Source: Verrucomicrobiota bacterium (GTDB taxonomy: Bacteria > Verrucomicrobiota > Verrucomicrobiia > Chthoniobacterales > UBA10450). Taken from it: a stretch of 63,047 nucleotides of DNA. The position numbers and the translations under genes were made by a program. This document shows, piece by piece, positions 27,650-36,280 of this stretch. Position 1 is the stretch's first letter. Every line of letters starts with the position of its first letter. Where the stretch lies: NCBI GenBank assembly GCA_019244415.1, contig JAFASN010000131.1, forward strand, positions 1 to 63,047. Reading direction: 5' to 3'. The notes below the pieces were generated by a model, which saw only the letters and a program-made list of their open reading frames with translations, had not been told where the DNA came from and made no database searches.

Positions 27650-29212
27650 ATGAACGAACGCAAAGCAGTCGGCATTGATTTGGGCACCACGTTCTCCGCC
27701 GTCGCTCACATCGATGCCTACGGTAAACCGCAAATAATTCCCAACGCCGAAAGCGAGCTGATCACGCCATCAGTCATTTTATTCGATGGCAATAACGTCA
27801 TCGTCGGCACAACGGCGAAGAACAACGCCGTGGCTGAGCCGGAAAAAATTGTCGATTTCGTGAAGCGCGAAATGGGCAAGCCCAAGGAGCAATTCCACCG
27901 TGAGTTCGGCGGCAAGATTTACTCAGCGGAAGAACTCAGCGCGTTAATTTTGAAGAAGCTCAAGATCGACGCGGAGAAATATCTCAAGCAGCCGATCACA
28001 GACGCGGTCATCACTGTTCCGGCGTACTTCAATGATGCTGAGCGCACCGCCACGATCACGGCCGGCCAGCTCGCCGGTTTCAATGTTTTGCAAATTCTAA
28101 ACGAACCGACTGCGGCCGCGCTTGCGTATGGTCTCGATAAACTGGACGAAGACCAGACGGTGTTCGTGTTCGACCTCGGCGGCGGTACTTTTGACGTGAC
28201 GATCATGCAGATCGAGGGCCACCACATCAACATGATCGCGACGAACGGCGATCACCGGCTGGGCGGCAAAGATTGGGACGACATCATCGTCAACAAAGTG
28301 GCGGAAGAATTTGACCGGCAGCATGGCGAAAATCCGCTGCTGGATTTGCAGAGCTACCAGGACCTGCACACGCGCGCATTGGCGGCGAAGATTCAGCTTT
28401 CCAGCCGCAGCCAAAGCGCGGTAGTGCATCACCACAACGGGAAAAGCGTGAAGGTGGAAGTCACGCGCGAAGAGTTCGAGAAACGCAGCCAGCACCTGGT
28501 GGAGAAGTGCAAGGCGATTTGCGAGATCGTCATGCAGGAAGCGAAGCTGAAGTGGGACGAGATCGATAAAGTACTGCTGGTCGGCGGTATGACGCGCATG
28601 CCGATGGTGCGCACGCTTGTCTCGCAATTGACGAAGGCGCCTGTCGTTGACGACGTCAACCCAGACGAAGCGGTCGCGAAAGGCGCCGCCATCCAGGCGG
28701 TACTTTCGCTGCTCGAAGAAGAAAAGACATCAGGCGAAAGATTGCTGCCGGAAAACACGCGCGACCAGTTCTCCGCGCGCGAAGGCGGGCTGATTCAGGT
28801 CACGAACATCACCTCGCACACCCTCGGCGTCGTACTTTGGGATGAGGCGCATCTCGAGGAATACGTCTTTCCGATGATCCGCAAGATGACGGCGATTCCG
28901 GCGCGAGCGCGGAATTCTTTCGGCACGGCGATGTCGAACATGCAGCGCGCAGTGGTGCGTGTGGTCGAGGGCGAAAGTACCGTGCCCGGTGAATGCACGC
29001 CGCTTGGCACGTGTGATGTCGAGTTACCCGCTTTCCTGCCGAAGGGCTCGCCGGTCGAGCTCACCTACGAGTACAATGCGAACCAAGTACTCGAAGTGTC
29101 GGTCGCCGCGAGCGGCAATCGCTCGAAGGTGAGCATCGAGCGCAACACCGGTCTTGCGCCTGATGAAATGTCGCAGGCGGCAGCGAACCTCGGCGCACTG
29201 CACATGGCGTAA
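27650..29212 (+). CDS. Short Hsp70-family chaperone without the helical lid
   Basis: 520 residues. A complete actin-like ATPase domain (GIDLGTTFSAVAHIDAYGKP, VITVPAYFNDAERTATITAG, NEPTAAALAYGLD, FVFDLGGGTFDVTIMQ, VLLVGGMTRMPMVR) is followed by a beta-sandwich substrate domain (about 385-505: VTNITSHTLGVVLWDE, MTAIPARARNSFGTA). The chain ends at LGALHMA, so the roughly 100-residue alpha-helical lid and C-terminal tail of DnaK are missing. This is not a truncation by frameshift: the stop overlaps the next start (TAATG). In this it resembles HscC-like short Hsp70s. The flanking grpE and J-like gene make a dedicated chaperone set likely. Confidence 0.93.
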   Translation: MNERKAVGIDLGTTFSAVAHIDAYGKPQIIPNAESELITPSVILFDGNNVIVGTTAKNNAVAEPEKIVDFVKREMGKPKEQFHREFGGKIYSAEELSALILKKLKIDAEKYLKQPITDAVITVPAYFNDAERTATITAGQLAGFNVLQILNEPTAAALAYGLDKLDEDQTVFVFDLGGGTFDVTIMQIEGHHINMIATNGDHRLGGKDWDDIIVNKVAEEFDRQHGENPLLDLQSYQDLHTRALAAKIQLSSRSQSAVVHHHNGKSVKVEVTREEFEKRSQHLVEKCKAICEIVMQEAKLKWDEIDKVLLVGGMTRMPMVRTLVSQLTKAPVVDDVNPDEAVAKGAAIQAVLSLLEEEKTSGERLLPENTRDQFSAREGGLIQVTNITSHTLGVVLWDEAHLEEYVFPMIRKMTAIPARARNSFGTAMSNMQRAVVRVVEGESTVPGECTPLGTCDVELPAFLPKGSPVELTYEYNANQVLEVSVAASGNRSKVSIERNTGLAPDEMSQAAANLGALHMA

Positions 29213-30810
29213 TGGTTGTGAAATGCGCCGCCGCATTTCCCATCCCACTGCCGGACGATCCGAAGAAGTGGGAGGGCTGGAGCAATTACAAGAGCGATAA
29301 TCCTTACGAGCGGCTCTGCCTTGATCCGCGGCAGAATCCCAGCAACGAACTTATCGAAGAGCATTGCCGCGAGCTGCTGCGGTGGTGGCAGAAAAAACTG
29401 CCGCTCAAAAACCAGCCAAGTAATCCCGTAGCGCAATTGTTGCGCATCGGCCTGGACGAATCGTCGCGTTACCTCACTGAAGCGCGGGTGGAGTTGCTCG
29501 ATCCGCAGCGGCGCAGGCGCGTCGATCAACAGCTCGCCAATGAAGCGCACGCGCAGGCGCTCACTGAATTCCAGAAGTTTCTCGCCTTTACCACGGCGGA
29601 CGGAACGCTGAGCGAAAACGAGGAGAAATCATTGCGGCGGTTTGGCGCGCAGCAGGGGCTCGCAGAAGACGAATTACTCGAGTTGGTCGAGAAAGAAGTA
29701 CAGGCCCGCGGCGTTGTGCGTGTGCAGCCACCGGAGCCGCCGGCGCCTGAGATTATCGAAGTGGCAGCGCCCATTGACCCAAAAACAGAGTTTAGGCGCA
29801 TGCTGCGCCTGAGCGGGCTTGATAACATCAGCATGACCGATGATCAGCGCGATGCCTTCATCAACGTGGCCGAGAATTCCGGCATCGATGCGGCTGAAGC
29901 TGAAGACATGGTGGACGAGTACCTGGAAGAACTTGAGCAGGAGGAACTCGTCTCTGCTGCCGCCACGAAGCCAGTGGTCCTGAATGCAAAAACCACCGCA
30001 AAGGCGGAAGAGCCGAGCGCGCCTGCTGCCGTCGTGCCCCAGATTTCGCCCGAAGAAGAACGGCGCCGGTTCACTAACTTCACGAATTCCATCGGCAGCC
30101 AGATGTTCCTTATTCCATCAGGCGAATTCATCATGGGCAGCAACGCGCCCGACGCACCGCCTAACGAAACGCCGCAGTTTCCGGTGACCGTCACCCGCTT
30201 TTATATGTCGCGTTTTCCGGTCACAAACGCGCAGTACGAAGAGTTCGATCCACTCCATGAGCGGAAACGCGCTCCCGGCACCGGTCCGCAGCATCCCGTC
30301 GTCTATGTAAGCAGCCTCGATGCGATGAAATTTTGCCAATGGCTAACGACTCGTGAACGCCGTAAGTACCGTCTTCCCAGCGAAGCGGAGTGGGAATATG
30401 CCGCGAAAGGAAATGACGGCCGCATCTTTCCATGGGGCGCGTTTGCCCGGCGCGGCGACCTGGCGAATTTCGCTGACAAGAACACCGTCTTCGCCTGGAG
30501 CGATCGCGAGATTGATGATGGCTACGCGGAAAGCGCACCGGTGGGCGCATTTCCCCGCGGCGCGAGCCCGTTCGGGATCGAAGACATGGCGGGGAACGTC
30601 TGGGAATGGTGCAGCGATTACTACGAAACCTACAAGGCACTTCCCAAGGTAAACCCGCACGGGCCGCCACACGGAAATAAACGGGTGTACCGCGGCGGCA
30701 GCTGGAAATCGCGTTTCGCCAGTCTGCGCACGACAACGCGCAATGCCAACGCGCCGAATTACTCCTGCAACGACCTCGGTTTTCGCGTTGTCTGCGAGTG
30801 CGACCCCTAG
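29212..30810 (+). CDS. J-like / TerB-like / SUMF1 (FGE-fold) multidomain protein
   Basis: 532 residues. Residues about 28-108 look like a J-type domain (NPYERLCLDP...ARVELLDPQRRRRVDQQL) but with no HPD between helices II and III. Residues about 112-165 and 191-245 are acidic helical modules resembling TerB-like repeats (FLAFTTADGTLSENEEKSLR). After an Ala/Pro linker, residues 290-532 form a SUMF1/FGE-sulfatase domain (FLIPSGEFIMGSN, RLPSEAEWEYAAKG, MAGNVWEWCSDYY, YRGGSWKSRFASLR, LGFRVVCE). The two active-site cysteines of true formylglycine-generating enzymes are absent after RGGS. So it is probably a binding domain or works by another chemistry. Its start overlaps the Hsp70 stop. Cytoplasmic: no signal peptide. 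Confidence 0.88.
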   Translation: MVVKCAAAFPIPLPDDPKKWEGWSNYKSDNPYERLCLDPRQNPSNELIEEHCRELLRWWQKKLPLKNQPSNPVAQLLRIGLDESSRYLTEARVELLDPQRRRRVDQQLANEAHAQALTEFQKFLAFTTADGTLSENEEKSLRRFGAQQGLAEDELLELVEKEVQARGVVRVQPPEPPAPEIIEVAAPIDPKTEFRRMLRLSGLDNISMTDDQRDAFINVAENSGIDAAEAEDMVDEYLEELEQEELVSAAATKPVVLNAKTTAKAEEPSAPAAVVPQISPEEERRRFTNFTNSIGSQMFLIPSGEFIMGSNAPDAPPNETPQFPVTVTRFYMSRFPVTNAQYEEFDPLHERKRAPGTGPQHPVVYVSSLDAMKFCQWLTTRERRKYRLPSEAEWEYAAKGNDGRIFPWGAFARRGDLANFADKNTVFAWSDREIDDGYAESAPVGAFPRGASPFGIEDMAGNVWEWCSDYYETYKALPKVNPHGPPHGNKRVYRGGSWKSRFASLRTTTRNANAPNYSCNDLGFRVVCECDP

Positions 30811-30829
30811 GGCAAGCGCGCCGCTTGCC
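30811..30829 (+). terminator. Hairpin immediately after the chaperone operon
   Basis: Arms GGCAAGCG and CGCTTGCC with loop CGC begin on the base after the stop codon and are followed by ATCTT rather than a true T-run. It is either a weak terminator or a 3'-stabilising hairpin. Confidence 0.55.
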
Positions 30830-30920
30830 ATCTTAGGAGCGGAGAAGCGCGAGCCGTGCAATCTGCCGCGAGGCGGAGATGGGTCGCGTGCGTCGCCTGG
30901 CTTCGTATAATCTTCGCCTC

Positions 30921-31763
30921 ATGGCGACCATCGCTGAACGGCGCAAGACTTTTCACGATCTGCACCGGAGCGGCTGCTTCGTTCTTCCGAACCCATGGGA
31001 CATTGGCAGCGCGCGATACCTTCAACACCTCGGCTTCAAAGCGCTGGCGACATCATCGGCGGGCTTCGCTTTTTCCCGCGGATTACCAGACAACAGTGTC
31101 GGCCGCGAGATGATGCTGGCGCACATTCGCGAGATCGTGGAAGCGACTGAAGTGCCGGTGAACGCGGATTTTGAAAATGGTTTCGCCGACAAGCCGGAGC
31201 AGGTGGGGGAAAACGTGCGGCTTTGTCTCCGCACAGGAGTGGCCGGGCTCTCGGTCGAGGATTCTACCGGGAAAAAGAACGCGCTTTACGATCTCCCCCA
31301 TGCGACGGAACGGATCGAAGCAGCGCGCGAGGCAGTGCAAGGGAGCGGCGCCTTGCTTGTCGCGCGCGCTGAATGTTTCCTCTTCGGGCGAGATGACATC
31401 GATGAAGTGCTCCGGCGTTTAAGCGCCTACGCGGAGGCAGGCGCCGATTGCCTCTATGCGCCCGGCGTGCAATCACACGAGCACATGAAACGCATCGTGG
31501 AGGCGGTCGCGCCGAAACCGGTCAACATGTTAATCGGCGGTGCAAACGGCTGGACCATTGAAGAGGCGGCAGCCCTCGGCGTTCGCCGGGTCAGTGTTGG
31601 GGGCGCGCTGGCCCGCGCAGCGTGGGGCGGGTTCATTCGGGCTGCAAAACAACTGAGCGAGTACGGGACATTCGAAGGCTTCGAGGGCGCCGCACCGCAC
31701 GCCGCGTTGCAAGAGTTCTTCTCTGTGGATAGCGAGCGCCGTACTCAGGCAGTGCAGCGGTGA
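30921..31763 (+). CDS. Isocitrate lyase / PEP mutase family enzyme
   Basis: 280 residues of the PEP-mutase-like subfamily (phosphonopyruvate or 2-methylisocitrate-type C-C or C-P chemistry). It has VLPNPWDIGSARYLQHLGFK, ATSSAGFAFSRGLPD, VPVNADFENGFADKP (metal-binding Asp), AGLSVEDSTG and VARAECFLFGRDD. Proteins of this subfamily with PNAWD-type N-termini are common, and their substrates are mostly unknown. I chose the ATG at 30921, since the preceding in-frame residues are not conserved in the family as I know it. The stop overlaps the next start by 4 bases (GTGA). Confidence 0.88.
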   Translation: MATIAERRKTFHDLHRSGCFVLPNPWDIGSARYLQHLGFKALATSSAGFAFSRGLPDNSVGREMMLAHIREIVEATEVPVNADFENGFADKPEQVGENVRLCLRTGVAGLSVEDSTGKKNALYDLPHATERIEAAREAVQGSGALLVARAECFLFGRDDIDEVLRRLSAYAEAGADCLYAPGVQSHEHMKRIVEAVAPKPVNMLIGGANGWTIEEAAALGVRRVSVGGALARAAWGGFIRAAKQLSEYGTFEGFEGAAPHAALQEFFSVDSERRTQAVQR

Positions 31764-33373
31764 AACCAAAGTACGACGTCATTATCCTGGGTGCCGGACA
31801 TAATGGTCTCGTCGCCGCCGGTTATCTTGCGCGCGCGGGGTTAAGTGTACTGCTTCTCGAGAAGAACAACTACATCGGCGGCGCAACTGTTTCACAGAAA
31901 ATATTCCCCGATTTCGATGCGCAGCTCTCGAGCTATTCGTATCTCGTTAGTTTATTTCCCCACAAGATCATCGATGACCTAGGAGTAAGAATCGAGCTTC
32001 GCCGCCGTACTACCGCGTCTTGCACGCCTTATGAATGTGGCGGCGAAAATCGCGCTCTGCTTTTGAGTAATACCGACGAGGAAATCAGTCGTGAATCAGT
32101 TCGACAACTCACCGGCAGCGTCGCCGAATACGAACAACTAAAGCGTTTTTATTCGCTGCCCCGTATTTTTGCTGAGTACGCCTGGGACAGTATGCTCGAG
32201 CCACTTGTCTCGAAAGAACAGTTCCGCCGCCGCTTTGCTGATGCACCTGGGCAGGAGGCATGGCGCAGCCTTGTGGAAGAGCCGCTCGGGTGCGCCATTG
32301 AACGCTACCTTCGCCATGATCTGCTTCGTGGGCTCGTCATGACCGATGGAAAGATCGGCGTTTTCACTCACCCACACGACCCGTCACTTCTGCAAAACCG
32401 CTGTTTCCTTTACCATCTCATCGGCAATAGGACGGGTGAATGGAAAGTACCCGTTGGCGGCATGGGCGTTGTGGCTGGCGAACTCGAACGCGTAGCGCGA
32501 GAAGCTGGTGCGCAACTATTCACCGGCGTTGAGTTGCACTCTCTACAACTGGACGAGAGTACAAAAAGCACCGGCTTTGTCGTCAATGGTGAAGCACATG
32601 AGGTAGAAAGCGATTTTGTCCTGATTAACTTCGGCAGGAATGTACTCGCGAGATTAACTGGTACTTTCTATCAACCAGACCGTACTGATGAAGGTTCGGT
32701 CTTTAAGATCAACATGCTTTTGCGTCGTCTGCCACACCTTAAGACAAGAAACTATTCGGCGGAACAAGCGTGGTGCGGCACGTTTCACACTAACGAAGGT
32801 TATGAGCAGATGAACCGTAGTTATCAGCAGGCCGCGGCAGGCCGCCTGCCGGACAACGCGCCATGTGAAGTGTACTGTCACAGCCTGACCGACTCCAGCA
32901 TCCTATCGCCTGAACTGTGCGCGCAGGGGTTTCATACCATGACCTTGTTCGGGCTTGATGCGCCCTATCCCTTGTTCCTGAAGAACCACGATCAAGTTCG
33001 TAAGCAGGCGGAAGCTCGATTTCTTGCCGGAATTAATCAATGGCTGGCAGAGCCGTTGGGAGAATGTCTCGCCGTGAGCAGCGATGGCGGGTTGTGTATT
33101 GACAGCAAGACGCCGGTGGACATTGAAGACTCGTTAGGAATGTATCACGGCAATATCTTCCATGATGCGCCCAGCTGGCCATTCGCGCTCGACCTGGAGC
33201 AGGTGGGAATGTGGGGCGTGGAGACAGAGTGGGAGCACGTTTACATGTGTGGCTCGAGCGCCCAGCGCGGCGGCGCGGTCAGTGGAATTCCCGGCCACAA
33301 TGCCGCAATGAAGGTGCTCGAGCTCGCGGGCGGGAGATCAGGGCGCGCTTCCGGTGTTCACGCCGCGGGCTGA
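31760..33373 (+). CDS. FAD-dependent oxidoreductase (phytoene desaturase / PYROXD2-like)
   Basis: 537 residues. The N-terminal Rossmann motif YDVIILGAGHNGLVAAGYLA and LLLEKNNYIGGATVS bind FAD. GGMGVVAGELERVAREAGAQ is the conserved middle glycine block. The C-terminal FAD motif is MYHGNIFH...MCGSSAQRGGAVSGIPGHNA. This is the amine-oxidase-like superfamily that includes carotenoid desaturases and PYROXD2. It is probably not a CrtI, because the C-terminal motif is of PYROXD2 type. The start is GTG at 31760, overlapping the PEP-mutase gene, so the two are coupled. The 3' end overlaps the convergent receiver gene by 16 bases. Confidence 0.88.
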   Translation: MKPKYDVIILGAGHNGLVAAGYLARAGLSVLLLEKNNYIGGATVSQKIFPDFDAQLSSYSYLVSLFPHKIIDDLGVRIELRRRTTASCTPYECGGENRALLLSNTDEEISRESVRQLTGSVAEYEQLKRFYSLPRIFAEYAWDSMLEPLVSKEQFRRRFADAPGQEAWRSLVEEPLGCAIERYLRHDLLRGLVMTDGKIGVFTHPHDPSLLQNRCFLYHLIGNRTGEWKVPVGGMGVVAGELERVAREAGAQLFTGVELHSLQLDESTKSTGFVVNGEAHEVESDFVLINFGRNVLARLTGTFYQPDRTDEGSVFKINMLLRRLPHLKTRNYSAEQAWCGTFHTNEGYEQMNRSYQQAAAGRLPDNAPCEVYCHSLTDSSILSPELCAQGFHTMTLFGLDAPYPLFLKNHDQVRKQAEARFLAGINQWLAEPLGECLAVSSDGGLCIDSKTPVDIEDSLGMYHGNIFHDAPSWPFALDLEQVGMWGVETEWEHVYMCGSSAQRGGAVSGIPGHNAAMKVLELAGGRSGRASGVHAAG

Positions 33374-33747
33374 TTTCCAGGATCCCGTGGCGCTTCTCGC
33401 CGGCGCGGCTGCGCCGCTGCCAGGGCGGCGCGCAACTGTTCCATTGTCACCGGTTTTTCAAGGACGGCGAGCGCCCCAAAATCATTTAGCTGATGTGATG
33501 CCCAGCCAGAAATAAGAATCACCCGTGCATGTGGGTCATTAGCCAGAATATAGCGGCACGCCGTTGCGCCATTAAGCTTCGGCATGCGGTAATCCATGAC
33601 CACGACATCTGGCTGGTGGCGAGCATAAGCTTGGATTGCCTCCAAGCCTGACCCCACCACCTGCACAACGTGATGATCACACTCACTCACTAGCTCCGCG
33701 AGGGAAGTTCCCACGCTTTTCTGGTCGTCTGCCACCAGCACGCGCAT
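33358..33747 (-). CDS. Single-domain response regulator (receiver)
   Basis: 129 residues, a stand-alone CheY-like receiver. It has acidic pocket LVADDQKSVGTSLAEL, phosphoacceptor Asp in VVVMDYRMPKLNG, the Ser in VILISGW and Lys in AVLEKPVT, so it should be phosphorylatable. There is no output domain. It lies 58 bases downstream of the acyltransferase operon on the same strand. The cognate kinase is not in the window. Confidence 0.93.
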   Translation of the reverse strand: MRVLVADDQKSVGTSLAELVSECDHHVVQVVGSGLEAIQAYARHQPDVVVMDYRMPKLNGATACRYILANDPHARVILISGWASHQLNDFGALAVLEKPVTMEQLRAALAAAQPRRREAPRDPGNQPAA

Positions 33748-33805
33748 GCTTCATCTTGCAGAAGTTTCCATGCCAGCCGGGAGGTCGCCGGCACTGAACG
33801 GGCGC

Positions 33806-34714
33806 CTACTCCCAAAAGGGGTAAAAATTGAACCAGTTGTAGGGTGCGAGCCGGGTGTAGTACTCGAGCCGATCGGCATAAGCTTGCGTCCACTTCTGGA
33901 TCTCCGCGGTGCGATGTTCCCGCTCCAGCACAATCTCGCCGGCAAAGCGCTCAAAATAGATGTCATAACGATTTCCGCCCCGGTAGAGACCGAAGAATAA
34001 AATCACCGGGCAATGCATCATCGCGGCCAGCACGATTGCGCCGGCGGGAAAGGTGACGGGCGCGCCAAGAAACTGACATTGCGCGACTTTGCCATCGCTC
34101 GTGGGACGGTCTCCTAGTGTGCCTAGGAGAAAACCAGCATCGAGACTCTCTTTCACTCGTAAAAGCGTGTCTGGCCGGTCCGGCACAATGACGGTGCGCG
34201 CGATTTTAGCATTAAGCATATCGAGCACGCGCGTGAGGTTCTCGTTGTGCGAAATGTCCATCAGAACACGCAACGGAAGCTCCTGGTGCGTGACGCCGAG
34301 GGCGCGGAGTACCTCGAAGCTACCAAGATGTGAGCCGAGGAGAATGCAGCCGCGGCCGGTTGCTACTTGCTCGTGCAGGATTTCGCGATTGTGAATGGTG
34401 AAATCAAAACGCCCGAACTCGCCGCGCAGCAGGTAGACACGGTCCAGAATAGTAGCGGCGAAGTAATGAAAATGGCGGAAGACATTCCACCAACGAGCAG
34501 GCCGGGCACGAACGCGGGCGAGGTACTCGTAGGAACGCCGGCGAGGTACGTGAGCGGCGACGAGGAAGTACAATGTGACGGGGTAGAGAAGTAGTCGCGC
34601 TACTTTGCGCCCCAGCGCAATGGCGAGCCATTGCATCGCGCGCAACATGGCGGGAGTACCGCGCTCTGGGAGCTCCAGCCACCGGCGCGCATGCACAGCA
34701 TTTCCTGCAGTCAT
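33806..34714 (-). CDS. LpxL/HtrB-like lysophospholipid acyltransferase
   Basis: 302 residues. An N-terminal amphipathic or membrane segment (RKVARLLLYPVTLYFLVAA) precedes the acyltransferase core with GCILLGSHLGSFEVLRALG (HxxxxE-type catalytic block), LGDRPTSDGKVAQCQFLGAP and AMMHCPVILFFGLYRGGNRY. Relatives transfer acyl chains to lipid A precursors, and a variant is standard in aryl-polyene/flexirubin clusters. It overlaps the methyltransferase gene by 4 bases, forming an operon dehydratase - methyltransferase - acyltransferase. Confidence 0.88.
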   Translation of the reverse strand: MTAGNAVHARRWLELPERGTPAMLRAMQWLAIALGRKVARLLLYPVTLYFLVAAHVPRRRSYEYLARVRARPARWWNVFRHFHYFAATILDRVYLLRGEFGRFDFTIHNREILHEQVATGRGCILLGSHLGSFEVLRALGVTHQELPLRVLMDISHNENLTRVLDMLNAKIARTVIVPDRPDTLLRVKESLDAGFLLGTLGDRPTSDGKVAQCQFLGAPVTFPAGAIVLAAMMHCPVILFFGLYRGGNRYDIYFERFAGEIVLEREHRTAEIQKWTQAYADRLEYYTRLAPYNWFNFYPFWE

Positions 34715-35952
34715 GAGTTTGCCCGTGCACAGATAGCGCCAGTGAAGAAATGCCGGTAAACCTCGCGAATGGCGTCAACGTTTGGCTCGACTTGTACTTC
34801 AACGAAGCCCGCGACTGAGAAGCCGCGCCGCCAGTTCTGCGCCGTGAGAAAGCCGGCGTTCGGCCGGAAGTCGGGGTCGATCGTCACTTTAGTAAAGCTG
34901 TCCAAAACCTGGAAAATCATTTCGGTGTAGATCGGCTGTCCGGCGAATGGTCGAATGCATTCACTCGCGACGATCCAGCCTTGCGGAGCCAGGGCAGTGC
35001 GCGCCTGAGTGAGGGTGAAGAACAGGTCGCGCGCCACGTGCAGCACATTTACGCCATAGACGAGGTCGAACTCGCCCGGTTGAGTACCTTGGAGCTGCCA
35101 CGAAGTATCAATATCGAACGCCTGCCACTCGAGCGGCAAGTGTGGGTAGCGGATCGAGAGATCACGCTGGTTGCGGCGCCGAAAAAATGCGTTCGGCTCG
35201 CTTACCACGTAACGCTCGATCCGCTGCAGAAGACCGCGCGAGTCAAGACATTCCAGTAACGATTGTGTGCCGCTGCCAGCGCCGGCGCCTAGCTCCAGGA
35301 TGCGTACTTTGGTTTTACGCGCGAGCAGCTCCGCGGCAACAATGGCGCCGATCCAGTTGTTTATTGCGTAGGTGACGTTGTCATTATTGAAGTAGCTCAG
35401 CCATAGCGCCACTCCGCGCGGGTCAAACAGCGCCTGCTCGCCATTCTGCTCACCGCGCGCGATCACCGGGTAACAGCTTGCGACGTACTCCAGCAACTCG
35501 AACGTCGGCTTATTAGCAGGATCGATTTCCAAGCCTTTATCACGCAGGCTAACGAGATCCGGCTGCCAAAGCGGTTTGCCCAGGCGGTAAACACGTTCGT
35601 TAGCTCCAGACTCGATGCAGCCGGTTTCGAGTAGCCGCTGCAACAACCACTCGAGCGCGGGCGCAAAGCGCGGCTGAAACAGGCGCGCGGCGCATAGCTC
35701 AGCGGCGCTCCGCCATTCCCTTAGCTCGGTGACAAGATCAAGCCGCTGGAGTAAGTCGATCGCGAGCTCAATGCTATAGCGCTCCATCAGCTCGATGCTT
35801 TGGTACAAGCGCGCGCTGAAGAGATCAGCCGGATACTTCGCGAGAAAATGCGCCAGCCGGTGATCAGGCTCGGATGAATGGAACGGCGGGCGCCGCGAGC
35901 TTGTACTCCGCCGTGTCTCTTCTTCAGGTTGCGATTTCACATCTGCCTTCAA
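34711..35952 (-). CDS. Class I SAM-dependent methyltransferase
   Basis: 413 residues. Residues 1-185 are a helical N-terminal domain (HRLAHFLAKYPADLFSARLY) of the kind found on large natural-product methyltransferases. The SAM site follows with VRILELGAGAGSGTQSLLEC, FDLVYGVNVLHVARDL and ALAPQGWIVASECI. It probably methylates an acyl or polyketide-like intermediate, judging by its neighbours (hot-dog dehydratase and acyltransferase). It overlaps the upstream dehydratase gene by 29 bases. Substrate unknown. Confidence 0.85.
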   Translation of the reverse strand: MKADVKSQPEEETRRSTSSRRPPFHSSEPDHRLAHFLAKYPADLFSARLYQSIELMERYSIELAIDLLQRLDLVTELREWRSAAELCAARLFQPRFAPALEWLLQRLLETGCIESGANERVYRLGKPLWQPDLVSLRDKGLEIDPANKPTFELLEYVASCYPVIARGEQNGEQALFDPRGVALWLSYFNNDNVTYAINNWIGAIVAAELLARKTKVRILELGAGAGSGTQSLLECLDSRGLLQRIERYVVSEPNAFFRRRNQRDLSIRYPHLPLEWQAFDIDTSWQLQGTQPGEFDLVYGVNVLHVARDLFFTLTQARTALAPQGWIVASECIRPFAGQPIYTEMIFQVLDSFTKVTIDPDFRPNAGFLTAQNWRRGFSVAGFVEVQVEPNVDAIREVYRHFFTGAICARANS

Positions 35953-36220
35953 CTACTCTATCGCCGGCGACAGCACACCCGAACTGAATCTCGTCCCCGC
36001 TTACCGCTTCCAAGCTAATCTCAAACTTCTCGTCGGGAAGTACAGCGCGCCGGAACTTAACGGCGATAATGCGCCGCAACCGCGCGCCCGCGCGCCATTG
36101 CCCCAGGGCGGCTGCGACTTCGTCCAGCAGCACCACGCCTGGAACAATCGGCGCGCCTGGGAAATGTCCTGCCAGACTCGGGTGCTCTGCCGGTATGGCA
36201 ACGTGCGTTCGAAAAGCCAC
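35924..36220 (-). CDS. Short hot-dog 3-hydroxyacyl-ACP dehydratase-like protein
   Basis: 98 residues with AEHPSLAGHFPGAPIVPGVV, the FabZ/FabA-type catalytic His loop, then a compact hot-dog fold (IIAVKFRRAVLPDEKFEISL). It is shorter than FabZ (about 145), typical of dehydratases in aryl-polyene and hydroxyacid-type clusters. It begins the three-gene operon. No ketosynthase, ketoreductase or acyl carrier protein is found nearby, so the pathway is not complete here. Confidence 0.82.
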   Translation of the reverse strand: MAFRTHVAIPAEHPSLAGHFPGAPIVPGVVLLDEVAAALGQWRAGARLRRIIAVKFRRAVLPDEKFEISLEAVSGDEIQFGCAVAGDRVVEGRCEIAT

Positions 36221-36280
36221 CGATTGGCATTCTCAGTTTGCCAGTAAGTTCGAGCAATAACTTTCGCCGACCATGATGGT

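Noticed and set aside
30600-30810. SUMF1/C-type-lectin-like C-terminus (RGGSW...GFRV) as a diversity-generating retroelement target
   Set aside because: No reverse transcriptase or template repeat is in the window, and the segment lacks the dense AAC/AAT codons expected of a variable region.
29212-30810. Genuine formylglycine-generating enzyme for sulfatases
   Set aside because: The two active-site cysteines after RGGS are missing, and no sulfatase gene is nearby.
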